From Corynebacterium simulans (lineage in GTDB: Bacteria; Actinomycetota; Actinomycetes; Mycobacteriales; Mycobacteriaceae), in the NCBI RefSeq assembly GCF_001586215.1, contig NZ_CP014634.1, positions 1,302,001-1,366,000 on the forward strand: a DNA stretch of 64,000 nt, written 5' to 3'. The notes below the pieces were generated by a model. It saw only the letters and a program-made list of their open reading frames with translations. It was not told the DNA's origin and made no database searches. Position 1 is the first letter of the stretch. Each line of letters opens with the position of its first letter. Below are positions 46,216 through 55,857 of this stretch, one piece after another. A program made the position numbers and the translations under genes.

Positions 46216-47457
46216 ATGCCTTTTTTGAACAGTGTTCAAGTCGCTGCGATCGACTCCACCCACATCTGGCATCCCTATGCCGCGCCCGGCGCGCCAGCCT
46301 TGCAGGTGCTGCGCACCGATGGTGCCTATTTAGAACTCGCGAATGGCCAACGCGTCATCGACGGCATGAGCTCCTGGTGGGCGGCATGCCACGGCCATTC
46401 GCACCCGCGGCTGGTGGCGGCGGCGAAGGATCAGATCGATAGGTTCAGCCACGTCATGTTCGGCGGGCTCACTCACGAACCGGCGGCGCGGCTTACCGCA
46501 AACCTCATGGAGTTGACCAACCACCAGTACGCGCAGGTCTTCTACTCCGATTCCGGATCCGTCGCGGTGGAAGTGGCAGTAAAGATGGCGCTGCAGTGCT
46601 CGCCGCCCGGCCGCACCAAGCTTTTGACCTGGCGCTCGGGCTATCACGGCGATACCTTCGCCGCGATGAGCGTGTGCGATCCGGAAGGCGGCATGCACAC
46701 TATGTGGAAGGGCATCCTTGCCGAGCAGATCTTTGCCCCAGCTCCGCCCACGGAAGGCGCCTCGGCTAAGCAGCGGGCGGAATACTTGGATAAGTTCGAG
46801 TCCTTTATCACCGAAGAAGTCGCCGCGGTCATCATCGAACCCGGCGTGCAGGGCGCGGGCGGGATGCGCTTCCACGACCTAGAGCTGGTCGCAGGCGTGC
46901 GGGAGCTATGCGATAAGCACGGAATCTTGCTCATCGCGGATGAAATCGCCACCGGGTTTGGTCGCGCAGGTGAGCTCTTCATGACGCAGGCGGCAGGAAT
47001 CACGCCCGACATCATGTGCGTGGGCAAGGCGCTAACGGGCGGGTTTGTCTCGTTGGCAGCAACCCTGGCCACGCAAAAGGTGGCGGAGACGATGCAGCCA
47101 CGCGCATTGATGCATGGGCCGACGTTCATGGCCAATCCCCTGTCCTGCGCGGTGGCGGCCGAGTCCACCGCCATGATTGCAGAAGGCACCTGGCGCGCGG
47201 ACGTCGCACGCATTGAGCAAGGTTTACGCGCAGGGCTTAGCGACGCCCCCGGCATCACCCGCGTGCGCGGCGCCATCGGTGTACTGGAAATGGACCATGA
47301 CGTGGACATGGAAGCGACCACCGCGGCGGCCCTTGAAGAAGGCGTATGGCTGCGCCCATTCGGCAGGCTCATCTACACGATGCCGCCATATATCTGTACC
47401 GATGAGGAAGTAGCGCGTATTTGCCGCGCCGTCGTTGCCGCCGGGGAGGTCGCATGA
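46216..47457 (+). CDS. bioA: Adenosylmethionine-8-amino-7-oxononanoate aminotransferase
   Basis: A 413-residue PLP enzyme making 7,8-diaminopelargonate. STHIWHPYAAPGAP is the family's N-terminal signature; the PLP lysine is in CVGKALTGGF (about 274) and the aspartate in LLIADEIATGFG. The ATG at 46216 fits the homologous N-terminus; the open frame reaches 46165 but the extra residues are not conserved. A second operator copy lies over codons 4-8, so repression could act at the start of the gene. Confidence 0.95.
   Translation: MPFLNSVQVAAIDSTHIWHPYAAPGAPALQVLRTDGAYLELANGQRVIDGMSSWWAACHGHSHPRLVAAAKDQIDRFSHVMFGGLTHEPAARLTANLMELTNHQYAQVFYSDSGSVAVEVAVKMALQCSPPGRTKLLTWRSGYHGDTFAAMSVCDPEGGMHTMWKGILAEQIFAPAPPTEGASAKQRAEYLDKFESFITEEVAAVIIEPGVQGAGGMRFHDLELVAGVRELCDKHGILLIADEIATGFGRAGELFMTQAAGITPDIMCVGKALTGGFVSLAATLATQKVAETMQPRALMHGPTFMANPLSCAVAAESTAMIAEGTWRADVARIEQGLRAGLSDAPGITRVRGAIGVLEMDHDVDMEATTAAALEEGVWLRPFGRLIYTMPPYICTDEEVARICRAVVAAGEVA
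46225..46239. promoter_or_regulatory. Second BioQ-like operator, inside bioA
   Basis: TTGAACAGTGTTCAA lies within the first codons of bioA, 67 bases from the first operator. Two sites of the same type around the start suggest cooperative repression or a loop. Confidence 0.7.
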
Positions 47458-48101
47458 TCTATTGCATCACCGGAACCAATACGGATGTGGGAAAGACCAT
47501 TGCCACGGCGGCCCTGGCCGCGCAGTACCAGGCGGCGGGCAAGCATGTGGTGGTGGCGAAACCGCTGCAAACAGGAGATACGAGCGATTGCGCCACGGTC
47601 ACACGCCTTACCGGCGTGGAATCCCGGCAATTCAAGCACTATCCGGAGCCTCTAGCGCCGAACCTTTCTGCCCGGCGCGCGGGATTACCGCAGGCCGAAA
47701 AAGAGGAGGTGCTGGCGTGGATTCGCAGCATCGATGCAGACGTCGTACTCGTGGAGGGCGCGGGCGGCCTGCTGGTTAGGCTCGCAGATAGCTTCACGCT
47801 TGCCGACGTCGCCCGTGACCTCGGCGCCGAACTTTTCATAGTCACCAGCTTGATGTTGGGAAGCCTCAACGCCGCTGAGCTCACCGTGGAAGCTGCCCGC
47901 GCCCGCGGCATTCACGTCAAAGGGCTGATTGGCGGCATGCTGCCACAAGAGCCGGACCTCGCCACTCTCCTCAATATCGCGGAGCTTCCCAAGGTCACCG
48001 GCGTGCCACTGCTCGGCTGTATTCCTGCCGGCGCAGGCTCGTTAAGCAAGGAGGAATTCTGCGCCCAAGCAGCGCAGTGGGATCTCTTAGGCGGCCTCTA
48101 G
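47454..48101 (+). CDS. bioD: Dethiobiotin synthetase
   Basis: A 215-residue ATP-dependent carboxylase. It starts MIYCITGTNTDVGKTIATAA, which carries the P-loop (TGTNTDVGKT); VLVEGAGGLLVRL is the second nucleotide motif. The ATG overlaps the bioA stop (ATGA), so it is translationally coupled. It makes dethiobiotin for BioB. Confidence 0.95.
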   Translation: MIYCITGTNTDVGKTIATAALAAQYQAAGKHVVVAKPLQTGDTSDCATVTRLTGVESRQFKHYPEPLAPNLSARRAGLPQAEKEEVLAWIRSIDADVVLVEGAGGLLVRLADSFTLADVARDLGAELFIVTSLMLGSLNAAELTVEAARARGIHVKGLIGGMLPQEPDLATLLNIAELPKVTGVPLLGCIPAGAGSLSKEEFCAQAAQWDLLGGL

Positions 48102-48129
48102 ATCGGCCCACGCAACCGGAACGGGTCTT

Positions 48130-48420
48130 TCATGACTCGGCCTCCTCATCCCCTGGAACAATCTTGCCGTCTATGGCACTCAAGATACAGCCAGCCAAAA
48201 TGTAACCACTCGCCTGCATATGGGTGGCCCAGTTGCCTCCGCCTCCGGCCACAACCAAAAAGATCATGAACCCCACAGCAATGAGACAATAAACAATGAA
48301 TCGACCATGCGCACCAAGCCGATATCTCCGCGCAGAAATGACGCTGATGACCCAGCTGAGCCCTAGGAGAATTGCATAAACTAGCCCTCCGGCCAACGCA
48401 CCCGGAACCATGTACAGCAT
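48130..48420 (-). CDS. Small membrane protein
   Basis: A 96-residue protein with hydrophobic segments at about 6-28, 42-62 and 68-84, so about three membrane helices, and a charged tail (GDEEAES). No known family is recognised. Convergent with bioD. Confidence 0.6.
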   Translation of the reverse strand: MLYMVPGALAGGLVYAILLGLSWVISVISARRYRLGAHGRFIVYCLIAVGFMIFLVVAGGGGNWATHMQASGYILAGCILSAIDGKIVPGDEEAES

Positions 48421-48769
48421 TCGCTACCCCTTCCAACAATCATCTGCGGGGCCTTGGAAGCACTTTCTAAAAGGTAAAACGAAAAGTCTTGAGACTTCAC
48501 AAGCGTGTGCAGGTCACAAATGCAGGTCAACATACCTTTCTGAAGATTTCTTCCCGGCCACACTAACAAAATCTCCCAAGGATTATTACCCCCTTGCCCC
48601 CCATTAAAAAATCCTAGTTTAACTGCAAAACATCAGGCCTAGATGCCGTTGAGACGAGACACCGTGACCAGTGGGCTACTTTTAACCGTCGTTAACACGA
48701 TAGCCCGACGGAACAAAAACACTCGACAAGGCCTTGTCGGCAAGAAACACACGTACTTTCTATGTTGCG
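48421..48769. other. Intergenic region with a 16-bp palindrome
   Basis: About 350 bases without a credible gene. CGACAAGGCCTTGTCG (48724-48739) is a perfect palindrome, 30 bases before the PadR operator; it may be a second regulator site or form a small hairpin. Confidence 0.45.
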
Positions 48770-48806
48770 ACACAACCTAGGTAGGTTTACAATCTAGGTT
48801 GTGTCC
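48770..48806. promoter_or_regulatory. Promoter/operator of the PadR gene
   Basis: ACACAACCTAG and CTAGGTTGTGT form an 11-bp perfect inverted repeat with a 13-base spacer (48770-48804). A -10-like TACAAT lies inside it (48788-48793), so transcription should begin near the GTG at 48801 or ATG at 48807 (leaderless). Binding of PadR here would block its own promoter. Confidence 0.65.
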
Positions 48807-49151
48807 ATGCATAGATCTTTCCCAAGCCACTGGTTACGAGCCGTACTACCTCTCGCAGTCATGCATGTCTTAGCTAAAGAGGCGACTTATGGCTACGAGA
48901 TAGCTGCGTCACTCAAGGAGTCAGGGTTTGGCGACATTAAAGGTGGCACTCTTTATCCGCTACTTGCGCGATTAGAGCGAGATGAATTGGTTTCACCACA
49001 ATGGCGCGCAGGGGAATCAGGACCAGGTCGGAAATATTACGAACTAACCGAACAGGGAAGAGCGCAACTAGACGAACAAACACAGCAGTGGCGCGAGTTT
49101 TCACAGATCGTCACAGCTCATTTTGCACACAACAAGGAGAAGCCGGCATGA
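48801..49151 (+). CDS. PadR-family transcriptional regulator
   Basis: A 116-residue winged-helix repressor. LPLAVMHVLAKEATYGYEIA is helix 1-2 and IKGGTLYPLLARLERDELVS the recognition helix with the PadR signature GTLYPLL; a C-terminal helix completes the family dimer form. The start is a GTG at 48801, or the ATG two codons later. It overlaps the next gene by four bases. Confidence 0.9.
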   Translation: MSMHRSFPSHWLRAVLPLAVMHVLAKEATYGYEIAASLKESGFGDIKGGTLYPLLARLERDELVSPQWRAGESGPGRKYYELTEQGRAQLDEQTQQWREFSQIVTAHFAHNKEKPA

Positions 49152-49894
49152 CACAATACGCAACCGAAAAAAGCTTAGCGCCTGACATCGATCCACGTTG
49201 GGCGGAAGAATTTATCCTCACCGCACGTCTCGAAGAAATTCCAGGAGACGTCATCGGAGATACGTTAGGCGAAGTAAACGATCACTGCCGTTCGGCCAAT
49301 GAAAGCGCACTTGAAGCCTTCGGCCCTGCACGAGACTACGTAGAACAGATCGCAGCCGACGTGAAAAAAGTTAAAAGCCCAAGCATTTTAATACTTTTAG
49401 GGCCTGCTTTTTCACAAATCGTAGGCGTGGTTTTGTGCCTGCAAGGAGTCTACGGCCTTGCCTCAGGAACGTCGCATCCCCTCGATTGGGCGACAATAGC
49501 AGTCTTTGGGATTGTAGGAGTACTACTGCTGTGTGCTGAAAAGCCTTTAGCATTCGTACTGCGACTGATAGTCCAAAAGCCAGTACTCGGCGCCGCTACC
49601 TTCGGATTACTTGCCCTGCTGTGCTGTGCACTGTTTTCTATTCCACTGTGGTGGTCAACCCCAGCCGCACCTATTCACAGTTCAATTGTGTTGTGCATTG
49701 GAATCGCTGCGATACTAGTTGCAACCATCCTTGAAATCAGATTCGATAGTTTCGGAGACTTTGACGATCCCCTCATCGTGGCCGGGCAGAAAGATAAGAC
49801 GCCCGAAAAGAAGTCAAAACTCTCATGGCTATCCAGCGGGTACGCCATTATTTGCGCGATTATTGGCTCGATAATCATCATGATATTTGCCTAA
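49148..49894 (+). CDS. PadR-associated membrane protein
   Basis: A 248-residue protein from the ATG at 49148, overlapping the PadR stop (ATGA). The N-terminal ~80 residues resemble the soluble DUF1700/HAAS-like domain (ARLEEIPGDVIGDTLGEVND), usual next to PadR genes, and six hydrophobic segments follow. Such pairs control envelope proteins or transporters in Gram-positives. Function unknown. Confidence 0.75.
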   Translation: MTQYATEKSLAPDIDPRWAEEFILTARLEEIPGDVIGDTLGEVNDHCRSANESALEAFGPARDYVEQIAADVKKVKSPSILILLGPAFSQIVGVVLCLQGVYGLASGTSHPLDWATIAVFGIVGVLLLCAEKPLAFVLRLIVQKPVLGAATFGLLALLCCALFSIPLWWSTPAAPIHSSIVLCIGIAAILVATILEIRFDSFGDFDDPLIVAGQKDKTPEKKSKLSWLSSGYAIICAIIGSIIIMIFA

Positions 49895-49972
49895 TTTCTG
49901 AGTTAGGCATCCGCTGAGAGTGTCTGATGGTTTGTGTGTGGGATTCCATCCCGCATAAGGAGATAAGCCAGA

Positions 49973-50085
49973 ATGACTACTGTGGCACGACGAGACCCGG
50001 CTGATAAGGCCAAGATTGACGCGATTGAGAAGAAGCTTCTTGCTAACCCTGAAATCGCGAAGCTAATTGACGAACTAGGCACGTT
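49973..50085 (+). pseudogene. N-terminal fragment of an IS256-family transposase
   Basis: MTTVARRDPADKAKIDAIEK followed by KLLANPEIAKLIDELGT is the start of IS256-family transposases of corynebacteria. The reading is then lost in sequence of another element. The rest of the transposase is missing. Confidence 0.6.
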
Positions 50086-50113
50086 GAAACCAAGCCCCAC
50101 ACACAAACAAACT

Positions 50114-50198
50114 TGACACGCTCTCCCAACGCCGCAGAGATGGCAGCATAGCTTCCCCCGTCCAAGCACATCGCCATGATGTCTTTGAAGTTGGCCAT
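50114..50198 (-). pseudogene. Fragment of a second IS transposase
   Basis: MANFKDIMAMCLDGGSYAAI followed by SAALGERVKF, preceded by AAGGAGG, is the N-terminus of an IstA-type (IS21) transposase on the opposite strand. It abuts the IS256 fragment. Sequence to about 50450 has IS-end-like features (GTGTCAAGGACCCC) but no complete gene. Confidence 0.45.
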
Positions 50199-50453
50199 GA
50201 AAGGCCCTCCTTAAGGTCATGAAAGGTGATGACGCGCCGACACAAGTTGTGCCAACACCACCTATACAATGACCAAAAACAAAGAGCCCTACCACCTATC
50301 CGGAAAACCCCGACCAACTACGCCGAAACGGCAGCCCAACGAGCGCAGCAAGGCGGGAGTAGTGGTTGGGCTGTGTCAAGGACCCCAATATCGTGTGTCA
50401 CGCCCGAACCCCCGGCGAACTAATCAATGCACTCTAAAACCGGAAGAGCCATT

Positions 50454-51146
50454 TTACAGTGATTTTCCCAATCCTGATTGGATCACCGTGATTGCGAGAC
50501 TGAGTCTTGAGGTTACGCCAAAACATGCGATGAGATGTGAGACGTGCTTTTTTACTGTCGCTTCGGAATACTTCATCGCAGAAGCTATTTCAGCATTGGA
50601 TAGCCCTTGGCATATATGTTGTAGGACGTGCGTCTCTGCTTCGGTAAGCCTTTCGTACACTGGGGAAAGGTTCGTTTGGGGAGATGCTGGTGTGAGAACT
50701 TTCCCCGGTATGTACTCAATGAGTCTGCTTAAGGCCTGCGGGGAAACTGTTGTGCCACCGGTCATCGCCTCTCGGACCGCAGTGATAATTGCCTGTGGCT
50801 GTGAGCTTTTAATGATGTAGCCGACACCGCCACCTGCCAACACCTTGAGCATGGTTTCGTCACTGTCAAGCGCGGTGATGGCTACGAATACAGGAGGACT
50901 CAGTCGACGTTGGACTTCGTGCAGTAACGTCACCCCGTCCATCTCCGGCATGTGGATGTCAGCTAGAATGATATCGACGTTAACACTGTCGATCGCAGTG
51001 AGTGCCTCGATTCCATTGCGTGCTTCCGCTACGACACGGATGTCCTCAGTGGTAGCGAAATATTGTCGAAACGAGTGCAGGACCAGCGGGTCATCATCGA
51101 CAATAAGGACCCGTTTTTCCATGTCATGCTCGCTCATTGTTGGCAA
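50454..51146 (-). CDS. Orphan response regulator, LuxR type
   Basis: A 230-residue regulator: receiver with VLIVDDDPLVLHSF, phospho-Asp in DIILADIHMPEMDG (about 60) and Lys in GYIIKSSQP (about 110), then a LuxR helix-turn-helix (LTEAETHVLQHICQGLSNAE). No kinase gene is next to it; instead a small secreted protein gene ends two bases away on the same strand. IS remnants on both sides suggest a kinase lost by rearrangement. Confidence 0.9.
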   Translation of the reverse strand: MPTMSEHDMEKRVLIVDDDPLVLHSFRQYFATTEDIRVVAEARNGIEALTAIDSVNVDIILADIHMPEMDGVTLLHEVQRRLSPPVFVAITALDSDETMLKVLAGGGVGYIIKSSQPQAIITAVREAMTGGTTVSPQALSRLIEYIPGKVLTPASPQTNLSPVYERLTEAETHVLQHICQGLSNAEIASAMKYSEATVKKHVSHLIACFGVTSRLSLAITVIQSGLGKSL

Positions 51147-51147
51147 C

Positions 51148-51369
51148 TTAGTTGCACCACCGAAGGGCTGGATGATGTTCGCAAGAGAAGATATCGGTGA
51201 TAGAGCCGAGTGTTGTAATAACGTGACTTTCCGTGTGCGGCTCTTGAACTTGGGGAATCTGCGATATCGGGAAGGTCGGTTCAGCCGTTGCGGAAGGGGT
51301 GACTGTCAAAGTTAGGAACGTCGCCGCTGTGAGGGGGGCAATAAGTTGAAGGTATCGGAAAGGTGACAT
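51148..51369 (-). CDS. Small secreted peptide of unknown function
   Basis: A 73-residue protein from the ATG at 51367-51369 with AGGA before it. Signal peptide: MSPFRYLQLIAPLTAATFLT, cleavage near TAE at about 30. The mature part of about 43 residues ends SCEHHPALRWCN with two cysteines and His-His. It is in the same unit as the orphan response regulator, first gene. It could be a secreted signal or a truncated larger gene. Confidence 0.5.
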   Translation of the reverse strand: MSPFRYLQLIAPLTAATFLTLTVTPSATAEPTFPISQIPQVQEPHTESHVITTLGSITDIFSCEHHPALRWCN

Positions 51370-51639
51370 TTCCTGTCCTCTTCTATATCTAGGGGCCATC
51401 TCAGACATCTTATTGTCTCGTACTCGTTATTTAATCAAGTGATTTTCATTGAGGATTGTAGACGAAAGTGACCACCTCATTGGGGGGTGTTGGCGGACAT
51501 GAAAAGTTGACCAGTGGCGGACACGGGATTTAGGGGTTTGGGGAGTTTTTATCGGGGGTAGAAAACTAAGGGGGTCTTCATCCAGTGTTCGATAGAAGTG
51601 TCTAGCCGGACATATCTATCGAAAGGATGAAGACCCTTT

Positions 51640-53214
51640 ATGCAGTCTTCCAGAAGAAGCCAGAAAATTCTGGCTCGTTACGCCATTTTAAAAAATGCGC
51701 GTGCTGTCGCCGACGAACATAACGTCTCGCACAACACGGTTCTACGCGTGGTGCGCGCTCACGCTGACGCACCGCCAGTGCGTGGGCCACGTCCGTCGAT
51801 TACGGATGCGCACCGTGGATTCATCAAGGAACTGATCATCAACTCGGGCGGAAAGATCCGCGCTGACGTGGTCTATGAGGTTTTGCTGGACCGTGGTTTT
51901 GAAGGAAGCCAGCGCACCACGCATCGCATCGTCGCGACGCTCAAACAGGAATACCGCCTCTCGTCATCGCGGCGCGCACACCAGCGGTGGGTAACCGCAC
52001 CAGGCAAATGGCTCCAGTACGACTTCGGCGACGGCCCAGTAGTCGATGGCAAGAAGACCGTGTTGTTTGTGGCTTGGGTTGCCTACTCGCGATTCCACGT
52101 CGTCTTTGCTCTGCGTAACCGAAAGATGACTACCGTACTCGCCGCCTTAGACCGGTGCTTTCGGGCTATCGGCGGAGTACCCGACTTTGTGCTCACGGAT
52201 AATGAGAAAACCGTAGTTGTAGGCCGTCACGCAGGCCTGCCGGAGTTCAATCCGACAATGGAATCGTTCATGTCGCACTACCGCGTCAGTATCCAAGTCT
52301 GTGCACCGGCAGACCCTGCCACGAAAGGCGGAGTCGAATACGCCGTACGCCTAGCCAAAGACGACATTCTTCCCCGCGATACGAATCTCGTGGACGCCTA
52401 CGAGACCTTCGGCCAGTTCGAAGCAGCATGCCAGGCGTTTATGGACAAGATCAACGCCCGACCACACCGTACAACCGGGCTTGTTCCTGCAGAAGTACTG
52501 CGTGAAGTCGAAGCTAAACACCTCGGGCCACTGCCGGTGGACACGCATCCGAGTGTCTTCGGTGAACTGCGGAAAGTGCCGGCGAATACGCCCATGATCA
52601 CCTACCAGCACGCGGTGTACTCAGTGCCTGAAGAACTCATGGGCCAGCAATTCTACATCACAGAACAATCCAGCCCAGACGTCGATGAGGTCGTAATCTA
52701 CTTCCACGACATCGACGGGGTGGAAGAAGTCGCACGCCATGTCAAAGGAGCCCGCGGCGACAGCCGCATCGACCCGAACCATTTCTCCTTCCAACGGCCT
52801 GAGCCTGGCCACTACAAGGTCAATCCTCGCTCGAAACTAGAAAAAGACTTCCTTGCCATCGGACCTGGTGCCGAAGCGTGGCTGCGCTTTGGGGTTACCC
52901 ACCACGCACCGCAAATCAAACACACCATGAGTTTGTTCGTCACGCTGGCCGCTACGCGCGGGAAGTGGTTCGCTGATGACATCGCTCGCGCCGCGATCGA
53001 CGCGGGCCTTATCACCAGCACCGATATCGAAGCCATGGCAGATAACTACCCAGTCAACGCCCTAGCAGCCAAAATCGGCACGGCCTTTGATATCGAGGGC
53101 CCAGAACCTGAAACCATCGAACATGCCTCGAACTCCTGGGACGGGTTCTACACACCCACACCACCTAAGACCTCACACCACAAGGCCGACGCGCACGAGG
53201 AGGAATGGTTCTAA
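51640..53214 (+). CDS. istA: IS21 transposase IstA
   Basis: A 524-residue DDE transposase. An N-terminal helix-turn-helix (ARYAILKNARAVADEHNVSH) precedes the rve integrase core with QYDFGDGPVVDGKKTVLFVA, FVLTDNEKTVV and TKGGVEYAVRLAK, giving the D-D-E set. A C-terminal extension follows. The gene looks intact. istB starts directly after its stop. Confidence 0.93.
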   Translation: MQSSRRSQKILARYAILKNARAVADEHNVSHNTVLRVVRAHADAPPVRGPRPSITDAHRGFIKELIINSGGKIRADVVYEVLLDRGFEGSQRTTHRIVATLKQEYRLSSSRRAHQRWVTAPGKWLQYDFGDGPVVDGKKTVLFVAWVAYSRFHVVFALRNRKMTTVLAALDRCFRAIGGVPDFVLTDNEKTVVVGRHAGLPEFNPTMESFMSHYRVSIQVCAPADPATKGGVEYAVRLAKDDILPRDTNLVDAYETFGQFEAACQAFMDKINARPHRTTGLVPAEVLREVEAKHLGPLPVDTHPSVFGELRKVPANTPMITYQHAVYSVPEELMGQQFYITEQSSPDVDEVVIYFHDIDGVEEVARHVKGARGDSRIDPNHFSFQRPEPGHYKVNPRSKLEKDFLAIGPGAEAWLRFGVTHHAPQIKHTMSLFVTLAATRGKWFADDIARAAIDAGLITSTDIEAMADNYPVNALAAKIGTAFDIEGPEPETIEHASNSWDGFYTPTPPKTSHHKADAHEEEWF

Positions 53215-53904
53215 ATGAGCGCACCCAACTACCAGCTTCCCGCAGGGCTTTCCGCACAACTAACCAGGCTTCGAGTACCCGGGCTTAAAAGTGCCGCCAT
53301 TGACTACTTTCAATCATGTGACAATGACGCTCACCGCCGGCACCTGGAAGATTTTCTAGGCACCATTGTCGAAGCAGAAGCACTCAGCAGGGCCAAGTCA
53401 GCTCTAGTCACCAGGCGTAAAAATGCTGGACTTCCTACCGGGGTAAGTTTCGACGCGTGGGACCCAGCCAGGTCTACCATCCCAGTAGAACGCCAAGAAC
53501 ACCTCAAAGCCCTGAACTGGGTGGACCGCCACGACACCCTCGTTTTGTGCGGGCCACAAGGCACTGGCAAATCCATGCTCACCGAAGCACTTGCAGTCGA
53601 GCTGATTAAACGCGGCAAGAAGGTCAAGTGGCTCACAATGAAAAACCTCGGCCAACTCATTAACCGGCACGCTGCGGACTTGGACCCGCATAAAGGCTTT
53701 TCGAAACTCGCCAAACTGGACTTAGTCATCCTTGACGACGTGGGATACTTCGACGTTACCGTCGCTGAAGCCAACGGATTCCTCGCGCTTATTGAAGCGA
53801 CCTACCAGCACACCTCGCTGGCGATTACCCCAAACTCGCATCCGTCACGGTTCGCCGACCTCATGCCACAGGTACGCCCCACACAGATCAACGCCGCCAT
53901 CGAC
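53215..53904 (+). pseudogene. istB: IstB ATP-binding helper, truncated
   Basis: About 230 residues of an IS21 AAA+ ATPase: Walker A GPQGTGKSM (about 113-121) and Walker B LVILDDVGY (about 167-175). The frame is cut near INAAID, where normal IstB proteins continue with ~20-30 residues of the helical lid, and the TGA used as stop is from the IS3-type element. So transposition is probably impaired. Confidence 0.8.
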
Positions 53905-53954
53905 TGAAGTGCCCCAGGTTTTGTTCCGTTTGAGTAGATGGGAAAATTTGGAAC

Positions 53955-54254
53955 ATGCCAAAGAAGTTTGATCAGGAGGCGAAGGACCGTATGGTCCGTC
54001 TTGTAGAGGATCGTATTCTGGCGGAGAATATTTCGACGCAGGAAGCGTGCAAGATAGTGGCGCCGAAACTGGGCGTGTCGTGGCACACAGCCCGGCAGTG
54101 GACGCAGGCTGCTCGTCGTGAAGGACGCGTTGTCGATCCGATGCCTGAGGATCTGGCTGCGGAGAATGCACGGTTACGCCGTGAGAGTCAAGAGCTGCGG
54201 GATACCAACGAGCTATTGAAGGCTGCCTCGGCTTTTTCGCGTCGGAACTCGACC

Positions 54255-54284
<30 letters not shown>
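53955..54284 (+). CDS. IS3 OrfA (helix-turn-helix) protein
   Basis: A 109-residue protein: MPKKFDQEAKDRMVRLVEDR, helix-turn-helix (VSWHTARQWTQ) and leucine zipper-like ENARLRRESQELRDTN. The last ~17 residues are out of the family frame because the T-run in GCCTCGGCTTTTTCGCG is one T short of the usual ASAFFASELDP reading, so the OrfA-OrfB fusion is broken or this is the shift site. Confidence 0.75.
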
Positions 54285-55190
<906 letters not shown>

Positions 55191-55214
55191 GGGAACAAAA
55201 CCCGGGGCACTTCA

Positions 55215-55539
55215 CTTCTGGGCTCTCGCCGGTCAACCCCCGGCTGCGGTACCAACTACCCGCGCTCAGCACCCAGGTAGGAAGCGGGAAACGGGGCGAT
55301 GCCAATGAAGGATACGAGATTCAAAGCCGCTGCCGGAATCGTCCAGGGATTGGCGAAACTGTCAGGATGAAGGAAAAAATTTGCTGCCACTGCCAGGATT
55401 CCGATGAGCCCAGTCCACTAGGGCAGAGGGGAAGGTGATTGCGTTAGCTTAGCCCACGTGCTTATCAATGATACTGGCTTTCTAGACATTTGTTTCCCGA
55501 AATTTGTCAGCGCTCGCAATCAGCATAATGGCACGTCAG
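55215..55539. other. Relic sequence and putative end of the bacteriocin operon
   Basis: No credible gene. A short frame (MKDTRFKAAAGIVQGLAKLS) near 55300 may be an IS relic. AGCTTAGCCCACGTGC (55446-55461) and GCACGTCAGCTAAGCT (55531-55546) are imperfect inverted repeats, 14 of 16 pairing, around 69 bases, at the 3' side of the last operon gene; they may mark a transfer boundary or take part in termination. Confidence 0.4.
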
Positions 55540-55857
55540 CTAAGCTTCTAGGGACACTTCAAACACGGGGGTGTAATACTCCAGCACGGTAGGGCTAGAG
55601 TTTGTGCAAACCCCATTCACTTCAACCCATTCAGTCCACTCTGATTCGCTCTGATCTGGATAGCTCCGGCGTGCGATAATGATTCGGCACTCGATATCCT
55701 GTTCAGAAAATTTAGTAATAACGTATTGAGCTAGTGCCTCATCAAAGTGGCTCCCCTCGATTTCTGTAAGTAGATTCCGAGTAAAACGTTTTTGCCGTTT
55801 ACTTATAGGTGAAGGGATTCTAAAAGAATAAGGGTCAACTCGCAGGCCTTCTTTCAT
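55540..55857 (-). CDS. Unknown protein, last gene of the defensin operon
   Basis: A 105-residue, mostly polar protein without signal peptide or membrane helix. It begins MKEGLRVDPYSFRIPSPISK and contains EWTEWVEVNGVCTNSS near residue 75-90, with two cysteines in total. No family is recognised. Its ATG overlaps the stop of the hydrolase-like gene by four bases, so it is translated with the operon; immunity or maturation are possible roles. Confidence 0.65.
   Translation of the reverse strand: MKEGLRVDPYSFRIPSPISKRQKRFTRNLLTEIEGSHFDEALAQYVITKFSEQDIECRIIIARRSYPDQSESEWTEWVEVNGVCTNSSPTVLEYYTPVFEVSLEA

Larger units (their letters stand above)
51488..53904 (+). mobile_element. IS21-family element, right end lost
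   Basis: The left end TGTTGGCGGACATGAAAAGT with the repeated GTGGCGGACA just inside is of IS21 type. istA and istB follow as a coupled pair. The right terminal repeat is missing because an IS3-type element starts inside istB at 53905. The region between the left end and istA (about 150 bases) has terminal repeats and the promoter. Confidence 0.8.

Noticed and set aside
50269..50820. 183-codon plus-strand frame
   Set aside because: Mostly antisense to the response-regulator gene and IS relics.
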